From positions 1 through 51,412 of the forward strand of contig JAUCBJ010007796.1 in the NCBI GenBank assembly GCA_032718475.1: a DNA stretch of 51,412 bases. Direction: 5' to 3'. Below the pieces are notes generated by a model, which saw only the letters and a list, made by a program, of their open reading frames with translations, was not told the DNA's origin and did not search any database. Of the stretch, positions 32,822 through 44,559 are shown one piece after another. Position 1 is the first letter of the stretch, and each line of letters opens with the position of its first letter. The DNA comes from Nemertoderma westbladi (Eukaryota; Xenacoelomorpha; Nemertodermatida; Nemertodermatidae). The position numbers were made by a program, and so were the translations under genes.

Positions 32822-35800
32822 ATGCCCGAATCCCATTCCTCTTGTGCGTTTTGTTTCTCCCCTTTTGTTTATTCAAACCAATCTGTCCGGTGTGCAATAT
32901 GCTGCAACTACTATCACTACCAATGTGGAACGTATCTCACCCTGCAGGAGGTTATGTCCAGACCCACAAATTTATTTTGTAATTTTTGTTCTCTTGAAAT
33001 ATTTCCATTTTTTTCAGTTCCGTCATCCGATTTTGATATTTTTTGTTCAGCCAGTTCTACCTACCTGGAGTCTGACATTCTCAACCAAACTTTTAGTCAC
33101 CTCGATCCTCATTCAAATTTAAATAATATAAACCATGACAAAGGAACCTGCACTGAGCAGCAGATTAATAAAGAATTTTCGTCATTAAAAAAGGGCTCGT
33201 CTATAAAAATTCTTCATCTAAACTGCCGCTCTTTACCTAAAAATCATTCAGCATTATTCGATTTTCTTTTATCTCTGAAATTAAAATTTGATGTACTAAC
33301 TTTTTTGAAACTTTCCTTACAGCCGACCACTCTCTGCTTGAACTCATCAAAATTGCTGGATACCAAGACCCAATTTTAACCAATCGTTCGTATGGAAAAA
33401 AATTAAACCGAGGTGGTACTGCTATTTTTGTATCAAATGATCTTGAAATCAGTGATTACCCAGATATTCAGATGGCTGGGCTCGAGAGCACTTGGGTTAA
33501 AATTAAACGTCCCCGTAATTCCAAACCTCTTATAATTGGTACAATATATCGCCCTGACACCATTGTTCACACTGACTTTCTATCCCTACTTGACTCTACA
33601 CTTTCTAAATTTACAAAAAATAACCTTGACATTATTATAATCGGGGACATGAATATTAACTTACTTAAACCGAACACTAATTCCTCTTCCTATGTCGACC
33701 TAATGTCTTCTTACGGATTCGTACAACTGATTAACAAACCCACTCGAATTTTTCATTCTGAATTATCCAACCGCACCATTCACTCTGAAACACTAATCGA
33801 CCATATATTCACTAACATTACATCCCACTCCACTACTTCTGGAACAATCTCATGTAAAATTGGAACCACTGACCACCAACCCACCTTTGTTATTCTTGAA
33901 AAATACCCGTCTATATTCGTTGCCCCTAAACAAACATTTAAATTTGACTACTCCAACTTCAATCAAACTGCATTTACTTCCGACATCGAGTCTCTGAGCA
34001 ACAGTACATTTACTAACAATTTAAACGCTTCTGATAAATTCGACAACTCTTACAATGACCTTAATATCTTATGTTCTTCTGACGTTCCCCGCACCGTAGT
34101 CCCTCTTCGCTCCATCCCACTTAAGCCATGGATGACAGAAAACCTAATAAATTGTACTCTCACAAAAAATAAACTTTACCGTACCTATATTAAAAATCCC
34201 ACTTCCAGCAATCACAAGACTTTTACAGTTTACAGAAATAAATTAACCTCTATTCTCCGCACAGCTGAGAAAAAATACTACACCAGACAGTTCCAAGAAA
34301 ATGCCGGTAACATTAAAAAAACGTGGATTATAATAAATTCGGCGCTAAATAGAAACAACTCCTCCAAACTCCCAACTAAACTCACTGTTAAAACTGAGCT
34401 TTCTACTGAAACAATTACTGACCCAACTTCTATAGCAGATCTATTCAATCAACACTTTTCCACTATTGGCCAATCACTAGCTAGTACAATTCCCTCTTCA
34501 CCACGCAGACCAACTCGCCACATAAATCCACCTCGCAATTCTTTCTCGTTAATCGAAACCTGTCCTATTGAAGTTGAATATAAACTACTACAACTAGACC
34601 CACACACTGCCTCCAATGACCCTTTTCCAACTCGCTTACTTATTCTAGCTGCTAAGCAATTATCTCATATCCTAAGTTATCTCTTTAATATATCTATTTC
34701 CCACGGTTTTTTCCCGGACACTTTAAAAAAAGCCAAAGTTATCCCAGTTTTTAAATCAGGTGAACACTGCGATCGAAATAATTACCGTCCCATCTCTCTC
34801 TTGCCAATTCTTAGTAAAATTTTTGAACAATTAATTAACTCGCAGCTTCTCTCCTACATACATAAATTCTCGATCCTTTCATCCTGCCAATATGGTTTCC
34901 GCCCCAAGACTACCACCTCTCATGCCCTACTATCCGTCATTGAAAATTTACACCAGTACCTCGACAATAAAAATTATTCCTGTGTAATATATATTGATCT
35001 AAAAAAAGCGTTCGACACAATTAACCACGATATACTTCTCCAAAAACTCTCCTGCTATGGTATCCGCGGCCTACCACTACAATTATTTTCCAGCTATCTC
35101 TCTGCTCGCACCCAATGCGTTTCTATTGGAAATAATACATCCTCCTACCTTCCTCTAAACACCGGCGTCCCTCAAGGCGCCACCTTGTCCCCCCTCCTAT
35201 TCCTCCTTTACATTAACGACCTCCCAAACGCTACCCGACTTTTCACTACGCTCTTTGCCGATGACACTACTCTATACGCCACTGGTTCGAACTTACCTCT
35301 ACTAAGCGACTTTGTTAACTCTGAACTCAACACCCTCTCTGATTGGCTGTCTGATAACAAACTCTCCTTAAATCTAACCAAAACTGAATATACTATCCTT
35401 TCTAACAAACGTTTTAACCCCGCAGATCTTAAAATTCAAATAAATAATACTCTTATCGATTTTAAAATCTCAACAAAATTTTTAGGTATTTCGGTTGATA
35501 ATAAACTTTGCTGGAACTCACATATTAATTCAATAATTAAAAAAATCTCCAAAACCGGTGGTTTATTCTATAAACTCAGATACATTTTTCCATTAAATAT
35601 CTTACGCCAACTATATTTTTCCCTTATCTACCCCTATCTATTATATGGTATCTTAATTTGGGGAAAAACCCATTCTTCTACGCTTAAACCACTACGTACC
35701 AAAATTAATAAAATAATTCGTTGTATTACATTTTCTCACAGCCGTTCATCATCCAACCCTATTTACAAATCGTTATCTATTTTACCCATTGACCTTCTAT

Positions 35801-36084
35801 ACAAACATCAAACCGCCTTACTTATGTACGACGCAAATAATAACACTATTCTTCCAACCTCCCCCATCGGTAAATTATTTAAAAAAATCTCTCATGGATA
35901 TTCTACCCGCTTAGCTGCCTCTTTTGGCTTCATCGTCCCTTTAGTTAGATTAGATTCCTCCCAATGCTCTATCCGTTATCAGGGCCCAACCATCTGGAAC
36001 TCGGTTCCCTCTGAAATCAAGATCAAAAATTCTAAAAACTCATTCTCAAAGGCATATAAACGACATATTCTAAATTATATTTAA
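32822..36084 (+). CDS. LINE ORF2: PHD-like finger, endonuclease, reverse transcriptase (one frameshift)
   Basis: From the ATG at 32822 a Cys/His-rich PHD-like finger (CAFC...CAICCNYYHYQCG...CNFC) leads into the endonuclease start (ILHLNCRSLPKN). Near 33300 the frame shifts by one base; coding continues in another frame, which is open to 36084. Its long part from 33472 (870 residues) has endonuclease motifs GDMNINLL and TTDH, then reverse transcriptase motifs NNYRPISLLPILSKIFE, YIDLKKAFDTINHDIL, GVPQGATLSPLLFLLYINDL and the catalytic LFADDTTLY. The product would nick DNA and copy its own RNA. Only one lesion is visible in about 3.2 kb, so it is recent. Clade CR1/L2 is by motif wording. Confidence 0.85.
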
Positions 36085-36118
36085 ATCTCTGATAACATAA
36101 CTCTATTCCAACATACGC

Positions 36119-36194
36119 CATGCGATAACCCCATTTATTTTTCAAGACATAACGTCCATGCGATAACCCCATTTATTTTTCAAGACATAACGTC
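36119..36194. repeat. 38 bp exact direct repeat in the LINE 3' untranslated region
   Basis: Two identical units, 36119-36156 and 36157-36194, each starting CATGCGATAACCCC and ending ACATAACGTC. Confidence 0.9.
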
Positions 36195-36290
36195 CTGTGT
36201 TTGAAATGATCCACCTCGGTACTACTTAAATTGCAGCATACTGTACTCCATGAGCACTTCATTAAATTCACCCTAATCTGAGCAACAAAA

Positions 36291-36360
36291 CGCACCCCCC
36301 CCCACCCCCCCCACCCCCCTCCTCCCCCACTCCTCCTACCCCCCCCCCCCCCTCCTCCCA
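36291..36360. repeat. C-rich tract in the LINE 3' end
   Basis: Almost pure C with scattered A/T; it creates a poly-Gly frame on the minus strand that is not a gene. Confidence 0.85.
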
Positions 36361-36509
36361 CTTATGACTTACGCATTGGCCCTGGCTCCACTAGCTCTGC
36401 TATTGCCTGCGCCTCTGCTGCCAATATTTACTATGTTAATCTGTGCAATTCGTGTATGTTTTAGTTATAAGTGAAAGAAATATACGAATTTGAATTTGAA
36501 TTTGGAAAG

Positions 36510-38831
36510 AAACTGCCAAAGAACAAGCAAAAATAATGAACGAACAGATCAAAGCCTCAAAAGAACAGGTACAGGTGACAACAGAATTGGTAGGTGCTAT
36601 TCAAACTTTGATTTCACAGAATCAACCAGTATTAATTAATACTGCCGGAAATACTCAGCAGACTTTGCTGCAGCCTGTAACAGCAGTGGCTGGAACACCG
36701 CCGATAAGCACACAGAGTATGCGAACAGACATGCGGATATATCCGAGCACAAATCAACAAAGTGTCGGAATAAATGTCAAAAATGCTGTAGATAAATCTA
36801 ATACAGTAAGTTCCCAAGCTACTATTGTTAATGTTCAGACTGCTGTTCCGAGTACAGTACAACATACTGTATCAAGTTCTATTATAACCCTGACGAAATC
36901 CATCGATCCTGGAACGCGCCCTAAAGATCATTTTAAAGGAAGGGCTCCCAGAGATGGAAGATCCACCTCATTACCTCGTGATGAATCTTGTCATATGAAC
37001 GATATACAGAAACCCAATTTACCATCTGATCATTGGATCTACCAACGAGACTTTCCTCGAGTACGATGGGATAATAATGTAGGAAACTGGATACAACCCT
37101 CAGCATCAATTGCTCAGACACCGGCACCTGGGAAGACAGAGGTCAATTTTGATCCATTGTGCGATCCGTTTTTGGCTACTAATCACTCGCTGCCTTCTGA
37201 TAATAATCGACAAAAGGAGCTGTTCGATGGCTTCATCAATGAAGTATTCAATCCTTATCGCGAGCGACAAGATTTGATTTTAGGGACTATATGTTCAAAT
37301 CTGGAAAGTTTTACCGAAGCGTTAACGAGATTTAATGTTCGTTTAGACCAGGCAGATCGATTTTCAACTCCAAAGACGGAGAAAGATATGGAAAATGTGA
37401 ATCATTTTGGTGTTGCCGAATCGGTATTTAAGTTGTAAAGTCAGTGTAAACCAACTGATACATTGAGAGGCAGTATCTCAGCCGAAGGAGTTTACTGCAG
37501 TAACAAATCCACTGGTAGCAATTTTTCAAGATTTTTAAACCCAAGTAGTGAAGTTCTTGTAACTGGACCTAATTTCCCCAGTTCAACTCCCACGGTCAAA
37601 CCAGAGGATGTTAGGTCTAGGCTCAATCCAGATGAATTAGGTGGAAGGGCCAATTCGCCCCACTTTCCCCCTGCAACCAACAGGACTAAGAATAATATGA
37701 CCACCATTCAATCTGAGGCAGAAATGGGCCAAATCGTTGCCGATAAAATGGAAAACTGGGCTGCTCGGCAAGTTTTACCACCAATTTCAATTACCAAATT
37801 TGTCGGCCAGCCATCCAAATGGGTAGAGTTTTACCTCGACTTCAACGACTTGGTAATTCAGCGTGCTTTCTCAGACCATGAGAAAATTGTCCTACTTGAT
37901 TAACTTTCTAGCTGGAGAACCTAAGCGGCTGATTCAACCATTCAGAGGATCGACAAACAGTTTTATGGAGGCGTGGCAACAACTGGAGTATTATTACGGT
38001 GATAAAAAGGTTATTGCCACTGAGATTGTACGAAAATTAAAATATGGCCCCCAAATAAAAAATGGTAAAGAAATGTTACTCTTTCATCAACGCATTAAAA
38101 CAGATCAACATACACTGTTAATATTTGGGATGCCGACCTTATTACATGGTTGGGATGTATTGGGCCATCTAGTTGCTAGAATGCCAGAAGGACTCCAACT
38201 TAGATGGAAGAGGAAAGTAACCAAAATCCGTGATGGAGCTGGAAATAATTTTGAAACATTAACAGATTTCCTGGAAATGCTCGGGGAGGAGGCCCGAGCA
38301 CAAAACTTACCATTGTATTCAACGGAAAAGATTTTGGATCAACGAGAAGAAAAGTCAGCAACTTCTACAAAATGTCTATCTACAGTTGAATCTAGTGATG
38401 GGGAACCAACGCTTAGAGAGATCAATCTCAAAGTGGAAAAATTAATGAGTCGATTTAGTAAAGAGTCTAGTCGTTATCCACCTACGACTTTTACTCCATA
38501 TAAACCTGTCAATTCAACAATTTCAAAGTGTCCAGTTTGTTCAAATGAAACACATGAAAAGGGAATCGAAGGTTGTGAAACATTTGAAGTCCTTCCAGTG
38601 ATTGTGCGAAGAGCATGGGCACTTTCAATGGAACTCTGTTTTAGATGTTTAAAACCGGGCCACATGATTGAAACTTGCTATTCGAAGAAGAAGTGTAATA
38701 TTTGTGATAAAGACTCACATCATCCCTCGTTACACAGAAACACTAGAAATATATCTGAGATTCAAGGTACACCGAAGTCGAATATTATGAGCCCCAAAAC
38801 ACCTAAAACCACGTTTAAAGTCCAAGACTAA
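36510..38831 (+). pseudogene. Gag core of element C
   Basis: Three pieces: 36536-37438 (Gln/Thr/Ser-rich coiled-coil and linker), 37463-37903, and 37863-38831. The switch near 37890 falls inside a DUF1759-type domain (SITKFVGQPSKWVEFYLDF before it, LINFLAGEPKRLIQPFRG and AWQQLEYYYGDKK after it). At the end lie Cys/His clusters CPVCSNETHEKGIEGC, CFRCLKPGHMIETC and CNICDKDSHH, the zinc knuckles used for RNA packaging in BEL elements. Two or more frameshifts make it dead. Confidence 0.8.
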
Positions 38832-38910
38832 TAAACTCGAATTAAGTGAAGCTCTAGATAAGACTGTCGTAGTAAATAATTTAGAAAGTGACTCTGACGT
38901 AGTTGTAACA

Positions 38911-39309
38911 ATGAAAGGTAATAGTGTGGGATCAACATACCTTCGATCGTTTGATGTATTACCAGTGAAGGTCAGTAGAGGCAATAAGACTCTAGTACTC
39001 TATGCGGTACTTGATACAGCTAGTTTAACCAGCTATATTGATATGGAAGTTGCTAAGAAGTTTGGTCCTTTAGGAACGAAGAGACGTAATGAAGTTTCTA
39101 CAATTCACGATGTTTCATTGCTCATAACTAGAGATTTTTTATGCTCTCTAGATGCACCAGAAGGATCAGATCCACCGCTAGGAGAAGGAATACCTAGTCT
39201 GCCAATTAGAGGAATGCTACTGAACGCCATGGAAGGGCTAGCTAATAGTTTCTGTTTCTATATGCGACCTGCTTGGACTGAGATAATAATTATTTCAACA
39301 AGGTTCTGA
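38911..39309 (+). pseudogene. Protease domain of element C
   Basis: DUF1758-type aspartic protease fragment: LYAVLDTASLTSYID, where LDTAS stands for the usual LDSGS, followed by MEVAKKFG. The middle of the domain is scrambled or deleted, and the frame breaks at 39309; the usual end LLIGQDL follows in another frame near 39347. Confidence 0.65.
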
Positions 39310-39317
39310 AGCTTCCT

Positions 39318-40586
39318 ATAATAAAGGCGGACGATCCAAAAATTAATCTTTTGATAGGACAAGATCTTTCCGAAGCATTACATGTTTATGCATACAAGCC
39401 TGCTAAGCCAGATATTCGCCATCCACATGCAACTCAGTTATTATTTGGATGGACTCGCAGAGCCCCGATGAAGGGATTATTTGAGAAAAGACAACGATTT
39501 TATGAGTTCGCCACTTGGAACAATGATCCTTCATACCATTTCTCCGATCTCGAAGAAAGCGATGAGTCTGACAGCGATGAAGATTGGACATCTCTAAATG
39601 AAGACACTCCAAGTAATTTCATCTTTAAAGTCACTGATGCCTTTGAAGATTATGAAGCGAAATCTGACGACACCGATTATGATATATTAGTAGACAAGGT
39701 AGAAAAATTTCTAGATGAGACTCGGAAGTTAAATGTGTCCTGTGAGGAATATTTCACCCGTGAGACAGCCGCACCGGGATCTCACGAAATAGTTCCAAAT
39801 GTGGAGGAGATCAGGGAAAGTCAGATCTTAGAAACGTCGACGAAATTGTTACCTAATAATCATTATGAAGTAGCGATGCTTTGGAAAAGTGACACACCAA
39901 AGCTACCCAACAATCGTGTGTTGGCACTTAAAAGGGCATACTCCCTTCGCAAAAAATTGTTATCTGATGAAGAACTTCATTTAAAATACAGAAAACAAGT
40001 AGATGAATACATTGAAAAGGGTTTTATTAAACCAATTGAACATCCGGAGATAACATCGAGTCGAACAAATTATCTCCCTCACCATGCTGTAACGCATCCT
40101 GATAAGCCGGGGAATGTCCTCATCGTGAATGATGCTTCGTCTAAATATCAAGGAAAATCCCTTAACGACGAATTATTAAAGGGACCTAATATAATTAACT
40201 ACCTATTAGGGATTATTATTCGTTTTCGGGAAGGCCGTTTTGCTTGGAACTGTGATGTGGAAGGGATGTTCCACCAGGTTTTTGTTCCGGAACAAGATAG
40301 GGATGCATTGCGCTTCCTTTGGTGGCCCGAACCTGAGATGAAAGGAGAACCATCAGAATATCAATTTGTCATCCACGTCTTTGGTAAACTCGACAGTCCA
40401 GCAACAGTTATATTCGCAATGAATCAATGTGGGCGAGACTTTTCCACCAAAGATGTACCTGAAGTTTCAACAATGATTTTGAAAGACTTCTACTTCGATG
40501 ACGGACTTAAGAATGGTGACAATTTAACTAAAGAGAAAACTATAGCATTAGCTTTGATAGATTGTTTAAATAATGGTGGATTTAAA
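39318..40586 (+). pseudogene. Reverse transcriptase of element C, part 1
   Basis: Opens with the protease/pol border (KADDPKINLLIGQDL, LLFGWTRRAP), an acidic linker, then BEL-type reverse transcriptase: YLPHHAVTHPDKPGN, IVNDASSKYQGKSLND, WNCDVEGMFHQVFVP, DALRFLWW and DFYFDDGL, where the canonical BEL YVDD is YFDD. The frame is intact to the codon that adjoins the P-type transposon. Confidence 0.85.
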
Positions 40587-40615
40587 CAAGGACTTCTAGA
40601 ACATAGTATATATTC
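40587..40615 (+). repeat. Left terminal inverted repeat of the P-type element
   Basis: 29 bp beginning CAAGGACTTC and ending GTATATATTC; its partner at 42080-42108 differs at one position. Confidence 0.85.
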
Positions 40616-40672
40616 GAACATACAGTACATGATATGATAATATGATAATCTCTGCAAATCATCACATTAGGG

Positions 40673-40879
40673 ATGCCACGCAAATGCTCTGTAGCAGGCT
40701 GTAAAGGAAATTATGCCTCGCAAGAAGAGAAGGTAACACTGTTCCCAAAAAACTTAATAGACCAACATCATTGGTTGGAGAATATACCAAATAGAATAGA
40801 GAAAGTAACGCCAAATATTGGAGTATGTGCGCGTCATTTGGCCAGAAAACGCCGAGATGATCAAGATAAAAAGGTATGA
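40673..40879 (+). pseudogene. THAP zinc-finger domain of P-type transposase
   Basis: 68 residues from the ATG at 40673. The C2CH signature is present: CSVAGC near the N-terminus and CARH near residue 52, with the usual FP (LFPKN) and Trp between. In P transposases and THAP proteins this finger binds the transposon ends or target DNA. After 40879 coding continues in another frame with YERPLEAPSVFG, a typical stretch just after THAP domains, so a frameshift has broken the gene. Confidence 0.8.
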
Positions 40880-41038
40880 ACGACCGCTGGAGGCTCCATC
40901 AGTATTCGGAACTGATATAAACAACAGATAAACTTCATCATCATCAAGCGGAGTTATTGACTTCGTCCTTGAAAATGAAGAATACATCATTAGTGACACA
41001 GAGAAAAGCGCTTTGATGTACAGTATGCATGCGGCTAT

Positions 41039-41323
41039 GTGACCTTCAAAGAACAACTGCCCATTGATGTCTCAGAACTTAGAGATTGTTCACAATTTCC
41101 AGAGTGTGACTTCACGAACATGGTCTCTAGAGGGAAGCTTTCAATTCCACGTGCAGACATATTTCATCTAGCCTGTGCTTCTCTGTCACTCTCTGTCAAC
41201 TTACCTGCGCTATATTGGATGTACAACCCGGATGAGACGATAGCATATATGACAATACCGTGGTCGATAGTGCTATTGATGGTAGGAAGGCAGGTATTAT
41301 CCACAGACTCTGCAATATACTGA
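41039..41323 (+). pseudogene. P transposase C-terminal fragment
   Basis: Contains CDFTNMVSRGKLSIPRADIF, like the SRGxLxxP segment near the C-terminus of P-type transposases. The central catalytic RNase H-like region is absent. Sequence from 41324 to 42079 is AT-rich and non-coding. Confidence 0.5.
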
Positions 41324-42079
41324 TGAAGGGACTCTCCAAGTTCTGCAGCAATAAAGCGGCTAATGGCAGAGATATAGAGACTAACAATAGGAAGAAGAGA
41401 CAACTGAATAGCCAATAGGGCTGCAATAAATATAAATTAGACAGAGACTCTGTTGAATAATAGCTTACTGTAAGCTAAATGTGTTATCGAAAATGAACAC
41501 TTATTGTGAATAAAAATTAAGTAAAACAGTAAAGTTTTTCAGCCGTTAGGCCAGGGATTACATTACGCATAAAGTTCTTTGACTTATTCTTAGTAAATAA
41601 ACAGTCAATTTCCAGTAAACAATAATAAGTCTAACAAGTCCAACTGTACAGCTATACTTAGGTTTATATAAGCTTCTTATACTTACGTTATACTTATAAA
41701 CGTATAAAAACTGCCTCCGTACAGATTATACGAAATATTGTGGCTCGTACAGTATATTTTATTAGGAGTTCGGTTTCAGTGGTAGATACAATCAGGTATT
41801 TCACACAACTTATTTCAAAGGTTATTTCGAATATCTTTCAACAGTTAGTTGTTTTTTACTAATAAATTATCGCTAGCAAATTGTCGTATAATATTTACAT
41901 TAAAATAAAGTACATTAGGTTGTTAGCAATACAAATTAAAAACATTAAAAACGTTCGCATTAAAAACAATGAAAGGAAATTGAGAAGTTTACTTCTGTAA
42001 ATTAAAGAAATTAGGCATACACTGAATAGAAAAAACCGGCCTCTAATAAAATTAACACTGTATGCGAGCATCGCGTCCT

Positions 42080-42108
42080 GAATATATACTATTTTCTAGA
42101 AGTCCTTG
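42080..42108 (-). repeat. Right terminal inverted repeat of the P-type element
   Basis: Reverse complement of 40587-40615 with one mismatch; ends directly at the ATTTAAA duplication. Confidence 0.85.
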
Positions 42109-42115
42109 ATTTAAA

Positions 42116-43246
42116 TTATGTAAATTTACCAGTAATTCAGTTGAATTTCTGTCAACCATTCCCTCTGCACTCAAAGTGATGGGTGACCAAGATGTGATGT
42201 TTAATCCTATCCCTGAATCAAAATCTCTTGGGTTGGGATGGAATCCAAATTTGGATATCCTTTATGTGCGATGGAAGGAGATAATACAACCTTTAAAATG
42301 GACAAAGAGATCAATGCTCAGTTGTATGGCTTCTTTTTTCGATCCAGTTGGATTGATTAGTCCGGTAATTCTAATTGCCAGACTAATATTTCAAAGACTC
42401 TGGGAGAAATCGTACAATTGGGATGACCCGATCGAAGATAATGATATAATTAATGAATGGACTAGATGGACGGTTCAAATTTCTGATATCAAACAATTCT
42501 CTGTTCCCAGATGGTACTTCACATCCGTAGTCGAAAGTGCAACCTATCAACTCCACGCATTCAGTGACTCAAGTACTTACGCTATGGGTATTGTTATCTA
42601 CCTCCTTCGAAAAGATCAGAATGGAGGAGTACAGACTGCTTTGATCCATAGTAAATCGAAAATCATTGGATCAAAGTCTTACGTGACTGTTCCTCGAGGA
42701 GAACTTTTGGCAGCGACTATAGCAGCCGAAACAGCCATAGAAATGCAAAAGATGTTGAATTTCCAGACCACCAGCTTCTTCTGGGTAGATGCATATCTTG
42801 TTTTAAAGTATCTGGAGACGAAGGCGAGCTTAAAGACCTGGACAGCAAACCGCAGAGATCAGATCCTTGATAGAATTTGTCGTAAACAATGGAAGTGGTG
42901 CCCAGGTGATAACAACCCGGCTGATCTTGCTTCTCGTGGCTGCAATGTCAAAGATTTGCAAGATAATCAATTTTGGATGCACGGTCCTGATTTTATTTTT
43001 GGAGATCCTGAGGGATGGCCAATCCAACCACATTCTCCTCTAGATGATCAGGAAGGATTGGAAATAAAACCTATAAAACCCATCATTCTATACTTTCATA
43101 CTTCACAAGGTACAAATAAAATCGTGTGCAAACCAAAGGATGAATCTTATAACGAAGAGTTATGGAAACACAGCGACAATGGATTCAACACCGTGATACT
43201 TGATTTAACAAATCGAACTCTTGGAGGAAGGTTGTACGCATACTAG
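42116..43246 (+). pseudogene. Reverse transcriptase end and RNase H of element C, part 2
   Basis: Resumes in the same frame as the part left of the transposon: LCKFTSNSVEFL, then the connection region MASFFDPVGLISPVILIAR typical of BEL (Peptidase_A17-type) polyproteins. RNase H-like motifs follow: LHAFSDSSTYAMG, SYVTVPRGELLAA and FFWVDAYLVLKYL, with KWCPGDNNPADLASRG at its end. About 365 residues with no internal stop. The frame closes with a stop after 43246, where the linker to integrase should be. Confidence 0.85.
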
Positions 43247-43371
43247 GGTACGTCAAAAGATTCGTAAATAAATAACGAATTAGAGTACAGGCAAAACATA
43301 GTATCCAAAATGTACGACAATCTCCTCGCTTAAATCCCATAGAAAGTAAGCCTTTTTATGAACATATTTTA

Positions 43372-43584
43372 ATGTTGCATGAATATTATGCAGCTGAAGA
43401 TACATTAATTTCTCTTTATCAACAAGCTGCCTTTCCAAAAGTTTATAAACTGCTGGAAGGGAAATTAAATACAACTAGTGACCAAATTGGAAATGGACTT
43501 GTTGTCTTTCGAGACAATATCGTAATCAGAGTTAGAACCAGATTATTGAAAGGTGTATGGTCATTTGACTACGCCAATTTATAA
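43372..43584 (+). pseudogene. Start of BEL integrase region, truncated
   Basis: AAEDTLISLYQQAAFP, then LKGVW after VFRDNIVIRVRTRLL, is the pattern just before the integrase zinc-binding domain in BEL elements. Coding stops at 43584, and the HHCC and catalytic DDE domains are missing; C-rich repeats begin 70 bp further on. Confidence 0.6.
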
Positions 43585-43652
43585 ATTTAAAATTTAAAAT
43601 TTTTTTAAAATAATTTAAATTTAAAATAATTTAAAAGTAATAAATTGAATTC

Positions 43653-43800
43653 GATTGTAGAGTTGCTGCTGCGCCACCCCCCCCCCCCCCCCACCCGATT
43701 GTAGAGTTGCTGCTGCGCCACCCCCCCCACCCCCCCACCCGATTGTAGAGTTGCTGCTGCGCCACCCCCCCCCAAACCCCCCCCCCCCCACCTCCACCTT
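43653..43800. repeat. 44 bp C-rich minisatellite
   Basis: Three units starting GATTGTAGAGTTGCTGCTGC at 43653, 43697 and 43741, each followed by a C-run of varying length. Confidence 0.9.
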
Positions 43801-44529
43801 ACTCCACTTTCCATAATTTCATTGACACGCCAGGCACTACTAGCTTTGGTTATTGCCTTGCATGTTAGCCTATAATTACTACATTCAATTAATTACTATT
43901 ATGAATATTCAGTATATGTGTTATTACAGTAAATTGAATAATGTGTTATTGTTAAAGCAACGTTACAGCTAACAATGGAAAAATAAAACTATTAAACTAT
44001 TAAAACTATTGCTAGTAAAAACACAATGTTTAAAAAAACACTGGCTTCCAAAAAAAAAACACTAGCTATGGTCAATTGAAAGACCAATCTATCACATACC
44101 AAAAAAACTTTAAAATAATATAATGATGTAATGAATATAACAAACAAAAATCTCAATTTAGCTAATTTCATTTACAATAGATACTTAATTGCTAAACAAT
44201 CTACTGTAGAACACTAACAAAAAAAATAATGTAATAAAAACTGTGTCTTAATAGCAGATAGGGGGGGGGGGGGGGGGGGGGGGGGGGGTGACCCTCTCCA
44301 GTGGAAATTGGACGCAAATAACAAATTAACACTCTCAAAAATAAAACTGTAACCTGTTCTATTGTGTTTATTTTATTGTTTTTTTTAAATAACATGCCAC
44401 TGTAACCTGTTCCTTTCCCTAAATTGAGAATTTAACATTGAAGCGGTATATTAATTCGCCAAGGCGGGTTTTGCCTCCAGCCCCCCCCCCCCCCCCTGTC
44501 TCCCTAATAGATGTAATTAAATAGACTCA
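43801..44529. other. AT-rich non-coding stretch with homopolymers
   Basis: No gene found. G28 at 44261-44288 and C16 at 44481-44496. Confidence 0.6.
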
Positions 44530-44559
44530 ATAAAACACTTTACAAACGCTTGTAGTTAA

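Larger units (their letters stand above)
31774..36504 (+). mobile_element. CR1/L2-like LINE inserted in the Gag of element C
   Basis: Contains an ORF1 remnant, an ORF2 with PHD-like finger, endonuclease and reverse transcriptase, and ends in a (GAATTT)n tail at 36486-36504. A possible 5 bp target duplication is GAAAG at 31769-31773 and 36505-36509, but this group often makes none, so the left border is approximate. ORF2 is almost intact, so this insertion is younger than its host. Confidence 0.8.
40587..42108 (+). mobile_element. P-type DNA transposon with THAP finger, internally deleted
   Basis: 1522 bp bounded by 29 bp terminal inverted repeats (40587-40615 and 42080-42108) that begin CAAGGACTTCTAGAA and differ at one base. 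They are flanked by ATTTAAA at 40580-40586 and 42109-42115; 7-8 bp is the size known for the P superfamily. Inside are a THAP domain and a short C-terminal transposase segment, while a complete P transposase needs more than 2 kb. The copy is probably a deletion derivative that relied on a full-length relative. Confidence 0.85.
31056..43584 (+). mobile_element. BEL/Pao retrotransposon C, decayed, with nested insertions
   Basis: Plus-strand order: Gag N-terminus (31056-31760), CR1/L2-like LINE insertion (about 31774-36504), Gag core and zinc knuckles (36510-38831), protease (38911-39309), reverse transcriptase (39318-40586), P-type transposon (40587-42108), rest of reverse transcriptase and RNase H (42116-43246), and the start of integrase (to 43584). 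The 3' part of integrase and the 3' LTR are missing. Several frameshifts mark it as dead. It differs from element B in sequence and still has a recognisable pol. Confidence 0.85.

Noticed and set aside
36173-36361. Poly-Gly frame on minus strand
   Set aside because: Antisense of a C-rich tract in the LINE 3' end.
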